From: Diploptera punctata
Taxonomy: Eukaryota > Arthropoda > Insecta > Blattodea > Blaberidae
Length of the DNA stretch: 64,000 bases
Reading direction: 5' to 3'
NCBI GenBank assembly: GCA_030220185.1
Contig: JASPKZ010007546.1
Location: 105,001-169,000, forward strand
The notes under the pieces were generated by a model. It worked only from the letters and a program-made list of their open reading frames with translations, did not search any database and had not been told where the DNA came from. Each line of letters opens with the position of its first letter. The stretch's first letter is position 1. The position numbers were made by a program, and so were the translations under genes. Shown here in pieces: positions 33,900 to 44,952 of this stretch.

Positions 33900-35065
33900 A
33901 GTAGATGTATACCGTATTCATCCCTTCTCTACTGAAAACTTTATACTTTTTAGCTTTATGTCCAATATATATTATTCTTTTTGAGGATGCTAACTAGTGT
34001 AACAAACTTCTTTTAAATTTATCATCTTCTTCAGCATTTAATATTCTGAGCACAAACTCGCTGGAGACTTTAATGTTTTACTCCTGAGCTCGAAATAAGC
34101 AACCATACTTTTTTCACTTACACTACAATTCTTCTCCTCCAGCGCCTTTCTGAATGAAATGTATGTTTTTTCTAATCTTGATTTAGATTTCTCTGGACTA
34201 AAGATGCACAGCCAAATTCTCATGCTTCTTCAATTTCATAATTTTGATTACTATCATTTACATTTGCCAACATTTTAAGCCTGATTGGTGTCACGGCCTG
34301 CTGTATTCTCAACTAAATTATTTTCAGTATTTAGCGTATATAGGACATTGGCCAGACTGCTAACTTCAGTGAATTTTTTATAATGAACACAAGTATTTCC
34401 AAAGAAGATGTTATAATCTAACTATTATTTATTATTTTGAAAAGACCATTATGCAAAAAATTATGTACAACACACGTTTGTGAACTGTTTTACAGTACCT
34501 CGCTTGTGTAAAAACCTCGCATTATAATATACTATATGACATTGATTGATGATGTGACTTTTGTGAACTTATTGAAAAATAAAGTGAGCGACTGCGTGTA
34601 TTCACACAAGATAACATTTTCGTGCAGACATTTCCATGAAAGTAATGGTCTCATACACAAGGTACGCCAACTTAAGATTTACCGGACGTAAACTTATAAA
34701 AGGTAGAGGGCACTTATTATTCTAAACATGTTTCTGTAAATTCGCTGTAAATAGTATGGTGTACCTAAAAAACGATTTTTTATTCTCATATATGCACAAT
34801 TCAATAACTCTACCAAAGATTGCCAAAATATAAGTTTCTCTAATACGGCCAATAGTGTCCTCGTGGGAAAACTGCTGATTCCATCAAACTGTCCACATGA
34901 ATGTGCATGGTTTTCGTCCAAGTAGCATTTTTGTCTGGACGGATAATAAACAATTCAAACAATAATTAGATATTTGTGTATTACCAACTATCAGTGAATA
35001 TTTCTCATAAGTTGAAAAACTAAAATGTCTTGTAATTGCTTTTTTTTTGTTAAAAAGTTTAAAAT
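33900..35065. other. unassigned AT-rich sequence
   Basis: About 1.2 kb with no supportable gene or repeat. Confidence 0.5.
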
Positions 35066-35067
35066 GG

Positions 35068-35150
35068 GGTCGGTCCTGCTGATCTAGTGATTACCATGCT
35101 TGCCAACGTTTGAGGGTTCAAACCCAGTCCATGTTTATAGATTTTTCATT
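35068..35150 (+). mobile_element. tRNA-like SINE head
   Basis: ggtcctgctgatctagtgat (A box region), accatgcttgccaacg, and gagggttcaaacccagtcc (B box) give a tRNA-like head without a recognisable SINE body. Confidence 0.45.
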
Positions 35151-35689
35151 GCATAAAACACCTGAGAATGGGTTTTTTGGAAAGTAAATAAAGCCTTTGG
35201 TAATATAGAATCATATGCCTGATAAAAGAGAGAACATTTGTTGGCCCTTTCATATCAGAAGTTAAGGAGAATCGTTACATAATGTAATAGCATATATGTT
35301 TGCAATACGAGTTCATGTAAAGTGTAAAACGCATTTTAGTCGTTGAGTTGGTTCTTAAACATTGGGCGCCAATTTGCGGCGGTTATGTCAGGGACAGAAG
35401 CATGGATTTCATGGTTCGCGTTGAATTTCTAATTACTGTGTAACTCGTCGAATGAAAGTCATTAGTATTTTACACAGGAAGACGTTGATGGATCAATATT
35501 AAGGTGAAATATTAATCCATTGAACTCATGTAATAGTTGTAAGTTTAACTCACATCTATAAAACTTTTATAAGCAAGAAATGTTCCAACTAAAATAAATT
35601 CCAAGTTCTTTTTACTCGACGGCTGAAAGAATTGTCTCTAAATTAACACGGACACGCGTTCTTGATCGCCGGACACTTAAAATCGGAGT

Positions 35690-35825
35690 TAGAACGAAAA
35701 GTATGAATTACAATCCAGGTTAGAACGAGGAACTATTTTCAATCCCGGTTAGAGCGAGACTATTTTCAATCCAGGTTAAAACGAAACCATTTTCAATCCA
35801 GGTTAAAACGAAACCAATAATTTCA
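35690..35825 (+). repeat. minisatellite, about 28-bp unit
   Basis: Four degenerate tandem copies of caatccaggttaaaacgaaa plus ccatttt; the last two are almost identical, the first two carry cccggttagagcgag-type changes. Confidence 0.8.
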
Positions 35826-36040
35826 GCTTTCATCACTACAGAGGAAAACTGAGTCTATTCCACCCATCTATGCATAAAAGATTTCAACTTTTCACAAAAA
35901 TGAATAGTATTATATTCGCGCGGATTGTAAATATTATTTGTCTGTACTTGATTCTAAAAGTACAATTATCTCGAAATTTAGATCTCCACTTTTTGCGCCA
36001 TAACCTACTTAAATTTATAATTGTACTTACATTAGTATTG

Positions 36041-36344
36041 GGACACGCGCCGTAGTATTGGTTAAGACATTGCGCCACAAGTCAGTAGATCGAGGGTTCG
36101 AGTCCCGGTGGGGTCAAGATTTTTTAAAAACTACCCAAAACTTCTGGCGACACTATGGCCCTGGGGTCGACTCAGCATCTAACAGAAATTAATACCAGAC
36201 GCTTATTCTGGGATAAAGACGGGCGTCACGCGGGGCAGACAACCCAACTGACATCACGTGCCGATTGTCTACAAAATGTGAGAGCCTTAACCTCCTACTA
36301 CCCCATGGGCCTCCTAAGGCCTGCAGTGGGATCACTTTACCTTT
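36041..36344 (+). mobile_element. SINE-2, second copy
   Basis: Same structure as 4725-5032: head gcgccgtagtattggttaag, B box gagggttcgagtccc, body ctatggccctggggtcgact and end gggatcactttacctttact. An imperfect 16-bp duplication acttacattagtattg (36025) and acttactttagtatta (36345) flanks it. Confidence 0.85.
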
Positions 36345-36469
36345 ACTTACTTTAGTATTAGGGTTATTTAAAGTTGTACTACATAATATATAATTCGCAT
36401 TACTGCAATTTGTTGAAAAATAATAATAAGAAGAATTACTCAGCTGTCTGAACAATATAATCTACGACA

Positions 36470-37500
36470 TTTGAACGTCGCGATTTTAACAATAGAATCA
36501 GGTTACGAGGTTACGTGTTTATTCTGTGGCGATATTTCCAAATTTCTCCTATTATAAACATAATTGTAATTTAATGTTCTTTCAAGGAATAATCGAGATG
36601 ATAATTATAAAATATACATAAAATTTCAAATTTTTATAAACATCTAAGTCTAATAAAAATATTTCGTTCTACAATGTAAATGAGAAAATTATAGCGGTAA
36701 ATGGCGTTTTGGATCAAAATGTTGGAGTTTCAAATTTCGCTAAAATATAAGGTTAGTTCTATTTGTGTTATAAACTTAGTGTAGGTATGAGAATTATAAT
36801 GTAGAGGCAGTAGTGTGCTGTAAAGTACACATAACCAAGAAAAAAATAAAGCATCCTACTATTCGTGAAAATTCAAATATTTCTCGCGCCATACATAACA
36901 TTCTCTCCCTCAGCAATTTGGATGCGATAGCAAGATGAGAACACAACAGCAGCTATCCTCATGTTCTTTTTATAGCTCGTAAAGTAGCGCCAGGATATAA
37001 GAAACCGTTAACCGGAACGTCTCATGTTCGATACCAGACGGATTCTCTGTTTTTTAAATTATTTTTGTTATTTACAGGTCGTGTATTTAAGAATGATAAA
37101 ATATTAACAATACTGGTATAATTTGTCTTAACGTCGGTGAAAATCATACACTAGGCCTAATTTGAAGGTGATTTCACTTTCTGAAATAATAAAAAATAAA
37201 AACAAAAATACAAAATAAAAAAGTGGTACTACAGTATTTAAATAAATGTAGAATAGTCAAGTGAGCAATTTGTTCCTATACCATTGAGATTACAAATTGT
37301 AAACATGTCAGGAAGAAGTATGATGTCATTATATTAAGAATTTCATGCCAGAAAGTAGAGTATCCGGAAGCTCTGATAGAAAGCGTGTGACTACAAAAAC
37401 AAACATCATAGGTTCGAATCCATGACATGTGTATTCGTTTTTTTAATAACCGTTTTAATACATGTAGAAATATTATTACATTTTGGGGACATATTAATTT
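36470..37500. other. mostly unassigned; weak tRNA-like pieces
   Basis: About 1 kb of AT-rich sequence. Two weak tRNA-like B boxes, gttcgataccagac near 37027 and aggttcgaatccatg near 37411, hint at old SINE heads, but I cannot define their borders. Confidence 0.35.
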
Positions 37501-37507
37501 TTTTTCA

Positions 37508-37690
37508 GTGTCACCATGTTGTAATTTCTACATTCTGGTATTCTCTCCTGGCATGGCGTCATTGTAACCCACTTCTGAATTTGGGGCGCCTAGAAGGCGG
37601 AGTTACAATGCCCCGATGATGTATGATAGGTGATGGTGATGGTAATGATGCGCCAGGAGATGCCTTAAACCTAAACTGAATTAATATGTT
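37508..37690 (-). mobile_element. SINE-4 copy 2, head missing
   Basis: Matches 20345-20520: gcatggcgtcattgtaaccc, acttctgaatttggggcgcc, agaaggcggagttacaatg. It stops where a truncated SINE-1 begins at 37691, so either one inserted into the other or they were joined by deletion. Confidence 0.7.
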
Positions 37691-37879
37691 TATGACGATA
37701 ACGATGACCAGATGATGTTCGGGGACCATTTGGGCCTTAACGTTTCGTGACATTTGCCTTACAGGTGAAGAAAAAACCCGAAATAAACAATCACTCAGGA
37801 AACGTGTCCCGACCGGGGATCGAACCCGGGCCCGCTGCGTGACAAGGCAGCACGATACCTCGAGACCACAAAGGTGGAC
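37691..37879 (-). mobile_element. SINE-1 copy 2, 3' truncated
   Basis: Minus strand head ccacctttgtggtctcgagg, B box cgggttcgatccccgg and the first part of the body. The 3' portion carried by the other SINE-1 copies (gcccgaaggcaggtcc complement) is lacking. Confidence 0.8.
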
Positions 37880-38264
37880 ATATTTTAGTGTTATTTAACG
37901 GAAACATTTAATAAATTTCCCTTACAGTACTTCATATTACAAAAATAATAATTAGATGACAGCTAAGAATTCAATTACATATTCATTTGTTTATAGAGAT
38001 GAGACATGCGCATTCTCTGGAATAAAGTGTTATACATTTGTGACTAATTCATTCTTTTGTTGGTAAGTGTACATTTGATAATAGAGTAAATATATAACAC
38101 AGGTGGATCTTAGCGCAAATGACAGACTAGAGCACTTCGAAGAAAAATATAACAACGCACTAATTATTAGTTTGTGAATAATGATCTGAGGAAATAACAC
38201 GTCTTCTGATTTGAGAATTGTATATAAGGAAAGGAAAATTATTAAGGTTTGCACTGGGATGCCT

Positions 38265-38337
38265 GGATAGCGTGGTCGGTAAGGGCACTAACGTATAGAG
38301 TTCGAGGACCCGAGTTCAACTCTCAGTGCAGGCATTA
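38265..38337 (+). mobile_element. tRNA-like element
   Basis: tgcctggatagcgtggtcgg, ctaacgtatagagttcgagg, cgagttcaactct and gtgcaggca: the first and last six bases (tgcctg and caggca) pair, the A and B boxes are visible, and the whole is tRNA-sized. It lacks a clean T stem. Shares aacgtatagagtt with 30453-30537. A SINE head or tRNA pseudogene. Confidence 0.45.
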
Positions 38338-38349
38338 ATGTGTTTTCAT

Positions 38350-38404
<55 letters not shown>
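38350..38404. repeat. (TA)n microsatellite
   Basis: About 27 TA units, at the 3' end of a minus-strand LINE-B fragment. Confidence 0.95.
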
Positions 38405-38406
<2 letters not shown>

Positions 38407-38590
38407 TTTTTTTGTAAGTGCCCAAGATTCAGATCCATATAAAAGAACAGGAACAGCCATAATTTATAAAACCTGAGCTGAGTTTCTCTTCGAGTCTTTC
38501 GGAGGGTTCTTCTTATGGTGTCACACATCATTTGATATCGGTTTAATTTATTGTGTATATCCCAATCGTAGCTACATGTTATATCTGAAC
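38405..38590 (-). pseudogene. LINE-B internal fragment
   Basis: The minus strand encodes DTIRRTLRKTRRETQLR and DLNLGHLQKKD, closely matching 6700-6840 (TIRRTLRKTRRETQLR, SESWVLTKKD) with one frameshift. Ends in (TA)n rather than the usual tail, so the 3' part is lost. Confidence 0.72.
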
Positions 38591-38599
38591 CAAGAGTGT

Positions 38600-39370
38600 G
38601 CTATCTAAAGAAAATAATAAAATACAAAAGGTAATATACATATATATTATTTTACGGTAGGTTTGGTATGTAATATTTTCAATGAAAAAACACATTTTCA
38701 TTGAATTGAACGATTTCACGATTGATTCATGGTAAAAATAACCATAAAAGAAGCTACCGCTGAACTGTTTGTTGATGACTATAGTAAATTCATGATGTGT
38801 TGCTAGTGGAAGTAAACATATGCCAACGAGACTTCTTTGCCCTTCCAAGTGTTAAGAGAAGTTATGCAATTACCACAATAACATTGGACATGTGCATATT
38901 ACCTTATTGATCAGCTCTAAACTTTTATCTTTCTAGGAAGCTACATTGAAAATAAATATGCCACGAAGAAAAATAGGCAATTTGAAGGTGATGAGGTTGA
39001 AAATTAAAGAACGAGTGTTTTGAAGACATTCAAATAATCTCAAGATTAGGAGTGTAGGAAATACATTATATGAGAAGGGAAACATATCGGGTAACTATAT
39101 CGGTAAGAGTATATAATAAGGTTTTCGTCTGGAAGGAACCAACGAAATGATTGACTTCATTAAACATTATGTCAATTGATTATAATATATTGTAGGGAAT
39201 GAAATAGTTTATTTTGTATCAATTTGACTATTCTATAAGATTATTTAATTTATATGCTTAACCATTTAGCAACAAAACACAATTTCAATCAAAAGAAGGT
39301 AAACAAATTTCATGGGATTTAATTTCTGTGTCGAACTACCAATTGCCTAAAATTTCTGCCACTTGGCTTC
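38600..39370. other. unassigned sequence
   Basis: About 770 AT-rich bases between LINE-B and the Wnt-like region. I looked here for upstream Wnt coding blocks and found none. Confidence 0.45.
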
Positions 39371-39377
39371 GTTTAAT

Positions 39378-39488
39378 CTTGAGGTTGAACATGCACATGT
39401 AGTACAACACCTTCACACGGGACACATCCGCTGTACTTGTGACATTGTGATGCTACTAAACGAGAATTTTCTGGAAATGCAATATAGG
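39378..39488 (+). pseudogene. possible degraded Wnt exon (GHIRCTCD block)
   Basis: Open frame reading VEHAHVVQHLHTGHIRCTCD and NENFLEMQYR, followed at 39489 by a good splice-donor sequence, gtaagt. The Wnt family has a conserved block A-H-A-V-x-x-A-C-x-x-G-x-(L/I)-x-x-C-x-C-D. HVVQ...TGHIRCTCD fits it if one residue is missing between R and C and the expected first Cys region is damaged. It lies 310 bases upstream of, and on the same strand as, the much clearer Wnt block. Alone it would not be convincing; the context raises it. Confidence 0.35.
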
Positions 39489-39799
39489 GTAAGTAAAAAA
39501 AATCACCATCCACATAAGCAGATGTTGTTTGGTATTAAATATGGATGTAGTTATAGTTAAGGTACATGCCAACCATCGTTTCACAAAAGTTCCACAACGT
39601 TTCGTCCAAGAGAGTCTTGTACATTTGGTCAATTCTATTTTATTTAATATTTTCTATTTAATTTTGAGAGTATATAGATTTTTCGTAATTACGAAATGAA
39701 AATGAACCCAAATATTTGGGGTATAACTATGATACTTGAGGGACATGAATATTTCAATCTCCGAGTATTGTGCCGACGCTACGCCTTTCTTGTTTTCAG

Positions 39800-39854
39800 G
39801 CTGTCAAAGTGCTTTCAGGTGGAATGCAAGTACCATGGAGTGTCCGGCAGTTGT
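39800..39854 (+). pseudogene. Wnt exon relic with VECKYHGVSGSC
   Basis: The plus strand encodes VECKYHGVSGSC, which differs from the Wnt-family hallmark (ECKCHGVSGSC) by one residue: the second Cys is Tyr (tac). In Wnt proteins this Ser carries the palmitoleate and the cysteines form disulfides, so Cys to Tyr should be damaging. Splice-like signals are present: ttgttttcag at 39799 or gctttcag at 39818 as acceptors and a donor-like gtaaga at 39853. Just upstream gctgtcaaa gives AVK, as in many Wnt AVK-x-x-M-x-VECKCHG blocks, but out of frame with VECK. Directly after GSC the sequence becomes a tandem repeat unit, not KTCW. I read this as a pseudogene. An intact exon with an unusual residue is the alternative. 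Confidence 0.75.
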
Positions 39855-40262
39855 AAGATGGGCAGAATAGCAGTACAGTGGACGACGCATCACACTTTGG
39901 CAGGTAAGTGGACCCAAGGGCCTGGGGGTAAAACCGGGCAACCCCGATTCCCGAGGGGATTAAATATCGGGATCCCCGAGTGTTGTGACGGGGTAAAATA
40001 GCAACACTGCGGACCACGCGACTCGCTTCGTCGAGTAGATGGACCCTAAAGCCTGGGGGTAAAACCGGGCGACCCCGATTCCCGAGGGGATTAAATATCG
40101 GGATCCCCGAGTGTTGTGACGGGGTAAAATAGCAACACCGCGAACCACGCGACTCGCATCGTCGAGTAGATGGACCCAAATGCCTGGGGGTATAACTGGG
40201 CGACCCCGACTCCCGAGGGGGTCATAAATATCGGGATCCCCGATTGTTGCCGGGGTAATTAG
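39855..40262. repeat. GC-rich 131-bp tandem array, 3.1 units
   Basis: Units start at gacccaagggcctgggggt (39911), gaccctaaagcctgggggt (40042) and gacccaaatgcctgggggt (40173), exactly 131 bases apart, preceded by a diverged partial unit that begins immediately after the Wnt block. Landmarks are aaccgggc and atatcgggatccccgagtg. GC content is far above the surroundings. The minus-strand open frames across it are an effect of the repeat. Confidence 0.9.
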
Positions 40263-40387
40263 CAACCTTTAATAGGTAAGTACCAATAAATACTCCTTTG
40301 ACTCTAATTTCAATATTCTGATAAATAATTTAATATTAAATATAAAATGTTGCAGTATTGCTATAATATAAACTACGTATATTTCAG

Positions 40388-40428
40388 GTTAAAATGACTG
40401 CGGCACAAGTGGCCATGGAACCATGCAG
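40388..40428 (+). pseudogene. possible degraded Wnt exon (KTCW block)
   Basis: A 41-base segment flanked by tatatttcag and gtaatatt, so it has both splice signals. gttaaaatgactgcggcac resembles the coding sequence for VKTCWH with a small number of edits, and VKTCW is what normally follows SGSC in Wnt proteins. As it stands the segment is not readable in one frame without a shift. Its position, 530 bases after the VECKYHGVSGSC block and across the tandem array, is what makes it worth listing. Confidence 0.3.
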
Positions 40429-40697
40429 GTAATATTTCTTTTAAGAACTTTACAATATAATTTTAATATTCTCAGTTATTTCATGTTTCCCTCAAGTTGA
40501 ACTCTTTGGGTGCATTAATTATTGTCTTCAAAGACAGCTGATTCTCTGTGCAGACATTCAGCCTGCACATTGTTTTAAATCGCAGCCACAAGACTCTTTT
40601 GGAAGAGCCGTGAAAGTTTTGGTAATACAGGATTGACAGTACCTTAACAACACTACATCCAATTTTGCGTCAAACAATAATCTACTTATGTGGAGTG

Positions 40698-40699
<2 letters not shown>

Positions 40700-40750
<51 letters not shown>
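40700..40750. repeat. (TA)n microsatellite, then short (GT)n
   Basis: About 25 TA units followed by gtgtgtgtgt. Confidence 0.95.
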
Positions 40751-40760
<10 letters not shown>

Positions 40761-40989
40761 CGTATTTAAAAAAACTCATTTTGATGTATGACAATACTAG
40801 AAGAATGACATATGTCTTTGTAATGTTATTAAAATGAAAGCGTGTGAACAAGTTATGAAATACTTTTAATGAAATTAATACAATGTCTGGTGTATCTGTG
40901 CACTGCTGATCGGCCAGTTTTAGTTATATAACTTTTAAGAATTATCCTCGGCGGATGATTAACTCAATACTAGTAAAATTCATATCACA

Positions 40990-42108
40990 TTCCGTTGAGA
41001 TGATTATCCATATGATGAAAGTTAAAAATTAAAATGTATCTGTTGGCAGGTGCCGTCGTCCTCAAATTTGTTAAAATATTGTATATAAAATTAACTGGAG
41101 CGCTTTCAGAAGTTATCTTCCATCTTTGGCAGGTTGAGTTTCCGCTACTCGTTGTTGTTGTGTACGGTGATGTATACTCCAACTGTTTGTAGCAGCAACT
41201 GACTTGTTTTTGACGATCTCGTATAATGGGTTTGACTGGGGTGCGTTTTCATTAAGAAGTGAGGTGTTGTTTGTTTCCTTTATAATTTCGAGGTCTTAAA
41301 ATATATTTATTCTAGCTGGAATATTTTCTCGATGGGTTATTGTGAGAATATTTTCAATTGTGTTCATTCGATGACCTGCGTTAATGAGATGTTTAGCATA
41401 GCTTGATTTACCACCCGCGTGTATGAAATCTTTTAGGTGTTCTTTATATCTTGTATTTAAATTTCTGCTTGCCCTGCCAATAAAAGATAAATAAAAACAT
41501 CAACATATCTTATAAAACAAGAAACAAATTAAACAACATAATATACAATGGCATAGAAGAACACAACACATTCAACAAGGGAGTCTACAAACTAACATCT
41601 AAAGATTGTAATACATTTTATATTGGCAGGACAAACAGAAATTTCAATACAAGATATAAAGAACACCTAAAAGATTTCATACACGCGGGTGATAAATCAA
41701 GCTATGCTAAACATCTCATTAACGCAGGTCATCGGATAAACACAATTGAAAATGCTCTCATGATAATCCACCGAAAAAAACATTCCAGCTAGGATAAATA
41801 TATTTGAAGACCTCAAAATTATAAAGGAAACAAACAACACCTCACTTCTTAATGAGAACGCACTCCAGTCAAACCCATTATACGAGATCGTCAAAAAACA
41901 AGTCAGTTGCTGCTACAAACAGTTGGATTATGCATCACCGTACACAACAACGAGTAGCGGAGTCTCAACCTGCCGAAGAAGGAAGATACGTAACTTTCGA
42001 AAGCGCTCCAGTTAATTTTATATACAATATTTTAACAAATTTGAGGACGAAGGCACCTGCCAGCAGATGCGTTTTAATGTTTAACTTTCATCAGATGATT
42101 AAGTGTTC
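40990..42108. mobile_element. Penelope-like element pair, head to head
   Basis: Two diverged copies in inverted orientation: minus strand at 40990-41487 and plus strand at about 41490-42108, meeting near 41487. The plus copy encodes GVYKLTSKDCNTFYIGRTNR, NFNTRYKEHLKDFIHAGDK and SSYAKHLINAGHRINTIENA, a GIY-YIG nuclease domain of the kind found at the C-terminus of Penelope-like retroelement proteins, then stops. Outer parts (gaaagcgctccagttaattt, gaggacgaaggcacctgcc) are shared by both arms. No RT domain is kept. Confidence 0.78.
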
Positions 42109-42109
42109 G

Positions 42110-42865
42110 TGAACCTGATTTGCAGGGACACTATCTTAAACCTATGGAAATATGACTTCAATTTTGCATGCCCTGTGGCGATGGTCAAAAGGTAAAATAT
42201 ACTCTGTTTGCTGCATCAATTACACTCTCTACTTCAATATAAATTTAATTTTTGATTGTGAAAAATGTTAATTAAAATGTAAATTTATGCTTAATTTCAA
42301 AACCATATTTATGTATTTTGATGACATACGTTACGGACCACAATATATAATTTACATTATATTCTTTAAATATTTTGATGATCTGCTAAAATTATTAAAA
42401 TCTAAGGAAATTTCTTGGAATGTGACAGCATTATCCATATAACAATTAACCTATTTTATTTCAACTAAAGGGGCCAATTTAGGGAAAAACAAAATAGGCA
42501 CTAATCGGTAAAATAGAGATTATCAGCGCTTTTCCAGATGGTATAAATTACATGAAACTTTCAACTACATACTTGGTTTTTATTTATTCCACTAAGTAAA
42601 AAAAAAAAAAAACCCTAAAACCCGACGTCATCTGACAAATCATTGTTTTATAGAAATGTAATGTTTTCTCTTCACAACTGTCGTTCCATTTCAACTATCT
42701 CGTGAGAAAATGAAACTGAAATACCTATAGGCCTATATGAATTATTTATTTTATTTTGGATTGCAGGAGTATGCGTTCCATTGACGATGGTCGAATGTTT
42801 GTATAGTAGGATATGGAATATACATATTATTCTTGCTGTTATAATACACATATGAGTGACTTTTA
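42110..42865. other. unassigned AT-rich sequence
   Basis: About 750 bases with no supportable feature. Confidence 0.5.
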
Positions 42866-43163
42866 CTTGAAGAGGGGAGAAATGATTACGAATAACTGAA
42901 ATGAAGTGGATAGAAAAATTTTTGCATCAAAGAGATACTTAAAAATAAGTAAATGAACAAACATACAAAATATTTATGGGAACCGGGATATGATAAGAAC
43001 AGCTAAGACCCATAGACTGCGATGGGTAACATATACAACATATGGGGAATGAAAACAGGGGCATGGAAACTTCTTGTAGGAAAGTCAGAGCGAATGTTCC
43101 TAAGTAATTGGTCCAAGAATGAGGTGGAAGATTAATATTAACCATTATTTGTGGAGGTAAATT

Positions 43164-43723
43164 ATCTATGTTTTTAAAATACATTACGAAACTCCGTTGA
43201 GGTTACAGTGTTAAAGTTTTAATAATTGTAAAATAGTACCTAATATCTCAGTCGTCCTCAAAATTTGCAGTGTTGTTTTATAGGAGGCCTTTCGATAACT
43301 TATGTATCATCTTCTGCTTTCATTTTGGTACTGACTGTTGTTGGTAATTATTTTGTATAGAGGGTTTATATTTCTGAGTATGTTCTCGTTCAGCAGGTGT
43401 TTATTTGTGGTTTACTTAATGATTTATTATTCTTCGAGAACGTTGATTTTCGATACATATTTTTCTCTATGTAGGATCGATAATACGTTGTCTATTGTGT
43501 TGAATTGGTCTCCTGCTTCTACTTTACGTTTTGAAAAACTGGATTTACCTTCATTATTTATGAAATCTCTGAAATGTTCATTAAATCTTGTCGTGAAGTT
43601 TCTAGTAGTTCTTCCTATGTAAAATTTGTCACAGCTAGTGCAATTCAATTTATAAGCTCCTTTTTATATATATATATATACATGTTCGTTTCTTCTATTT
43701 TATTTGAAATTATATTATATTAT
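43164..43723 (-). mobile_element. Penelope-like element, left arm, part 1
   Basis: The minus strand encodes LNCTSCDKFYIGRTTRNFTT, RFNEHFRDFINNEGKSSFS and AGDQFNTIDNVLSILHREK, a GIY-YIG nuclease domain (FYIGRT...RF.EH) typical of Penelope-like elements. The arm continues at 44747-44938 on the other side of an inserted LINE-A and pairs with the right arm at 44953-45636. Confidence 0.82.
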
Positions 43724-44735
43724 ATGTCTAAATGGCTCAAAGAGTAGGGTGCGTGTAGGCAAACAGTTTTCAGACACTTTCGAAATCCAGAATGCGTTGA
43801 AGCAAGGAGATGCACTATCTCCTCTACTATTTAATTTTGTACTAGAGCATGCCATTAAATCTTGAGAGAATGAGGAAGGCTTACAACTGAATGGCGTTAA
43901 TAAGCTGTTAGTTTATGCTGATGATGTAGTATTATTGGCCAATAGCGAGGAGATAATAAAAGCCAACACGCACACACTATTGAGTAACACTAAGAAATTA
44001 GGACTGAAAGTAAATATCAGTAAAACTAAATATATGGTCACACGTAGAAATTCAGTATATAATGGAAATGGACAGCTAATGACAAATGAGGGAAATTTTG
44101 AGGAAGTGGCTGAATTCAAATACCTAGGCACAATAATCACAAATAGGAGTGAGATGCACAAAGAAATTAAACATAGGCTCAATTCTGAAAAATGCATGCT
44201 ATTATGCATTGCAGAGACTTTTGATGTCCCAACTCTTTTCAAAAAACGTTAAGCTGAAAATATATAAAACTATTATTCTACCAGTTATATTATATGGGTG
44301 TGAAACATGGACTCTTACTTTAAGGGAGGAAAGGAGATTACGAGTATTTGAGAATAAAGTTCTTAGGAAAATTTTTGGACCAAAGAGAGATGAACAGACA
44401 GGTGAATGGAGAAGACTACATAACAATGAACTACATGGTCTTTATAGGAAGCCAGATATAATAAGAACAGTTAAGTCTCGTAGAATGCGATGGGCAGGAC
44501 ATGTTGCGTGTATGGGGAATGAAAGACGTGCATGGAGACTTTTTGTAGGAAAGCCAGAAGGAAAACTCCCAGTTGGTAGATCAAGAATGAGGTGGGAGAA
44601 CAACATTAACTATGATTTGAGGGAAGTAGATTGTACAGGGAATGATTGGAAAGCATTAGCTCAGGATAGGGATGTATGGAGAGCTTATGTCCGCGCGGCC
44701 ATGAACCTACGGGTTCGATAGTGCCAGTGAGTAAG
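43724..44735 (+). pseudogene. LINE-A reverse transcriptase, best preserved copy
   Basis: Plus strand. VGKQFSDTFEIQNALKQGDA, LSPLLFNFVLEHAIKS (motif B), one stop at about 43863, NKLLVYADDVVLLANSEEII (motif C, YADD at 43915), KLGLKVNISKTKYMVTRR, EEVAEFKYLGTIITNRSEM, one frameshift near 44247, then LPVILYGCETWTLTLREERR, LRKIFGPKRDEQTGEWRR, SRRMRWAGHVACMGNERRA, RSRMRWENNINYDLREVD and MNLRVR. The N-terminal half (endonuclease and fingers) is absent, so it is 5'-truncated. An AT-rich 11-bp repeat tattatattat at 43713-43723 and 44736-44746 marks its insertion into the Penelope arm. Confidence 0.87.
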
Positions 44736-44746
44736 TATTATATTAT

Positions 44747-44938
44747 TAACTTTGTTATTTGTTCTGCAGGCAATTTTTATGTTTTTGTCATGTTTTTTTG
44801 AGGATTTTTGTTTCTTTTGTGTTTTTATGCCTGTGTATGTTAAGGATACCCACTTATCACTTTTATCAATTTCTCCACTTAGTTATGTGATATTTGTTAG
44901 TTCTCCTTTTCTATTTTGTTTCATAATTAATGAGGAAA
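44747..44938 (-). mobile_element. Penelope-like element, left arm, part 2
   Basis: Continuation of the left arm: ttatttgttctgcaggc, gttaaggatacccacttatc and tgatatttgttagttctcc mirror 44960-45125 of the right arm. Confidence 0.75.
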
Positions 44939-44952
44939 TGATGAATAAGTTA

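Noticed and set aside
39796..40265. Overlapping minus-strand open frames with a repeated motif
   Set aside because: They follow the 131-bp tandem array unit; no evidence of translation.
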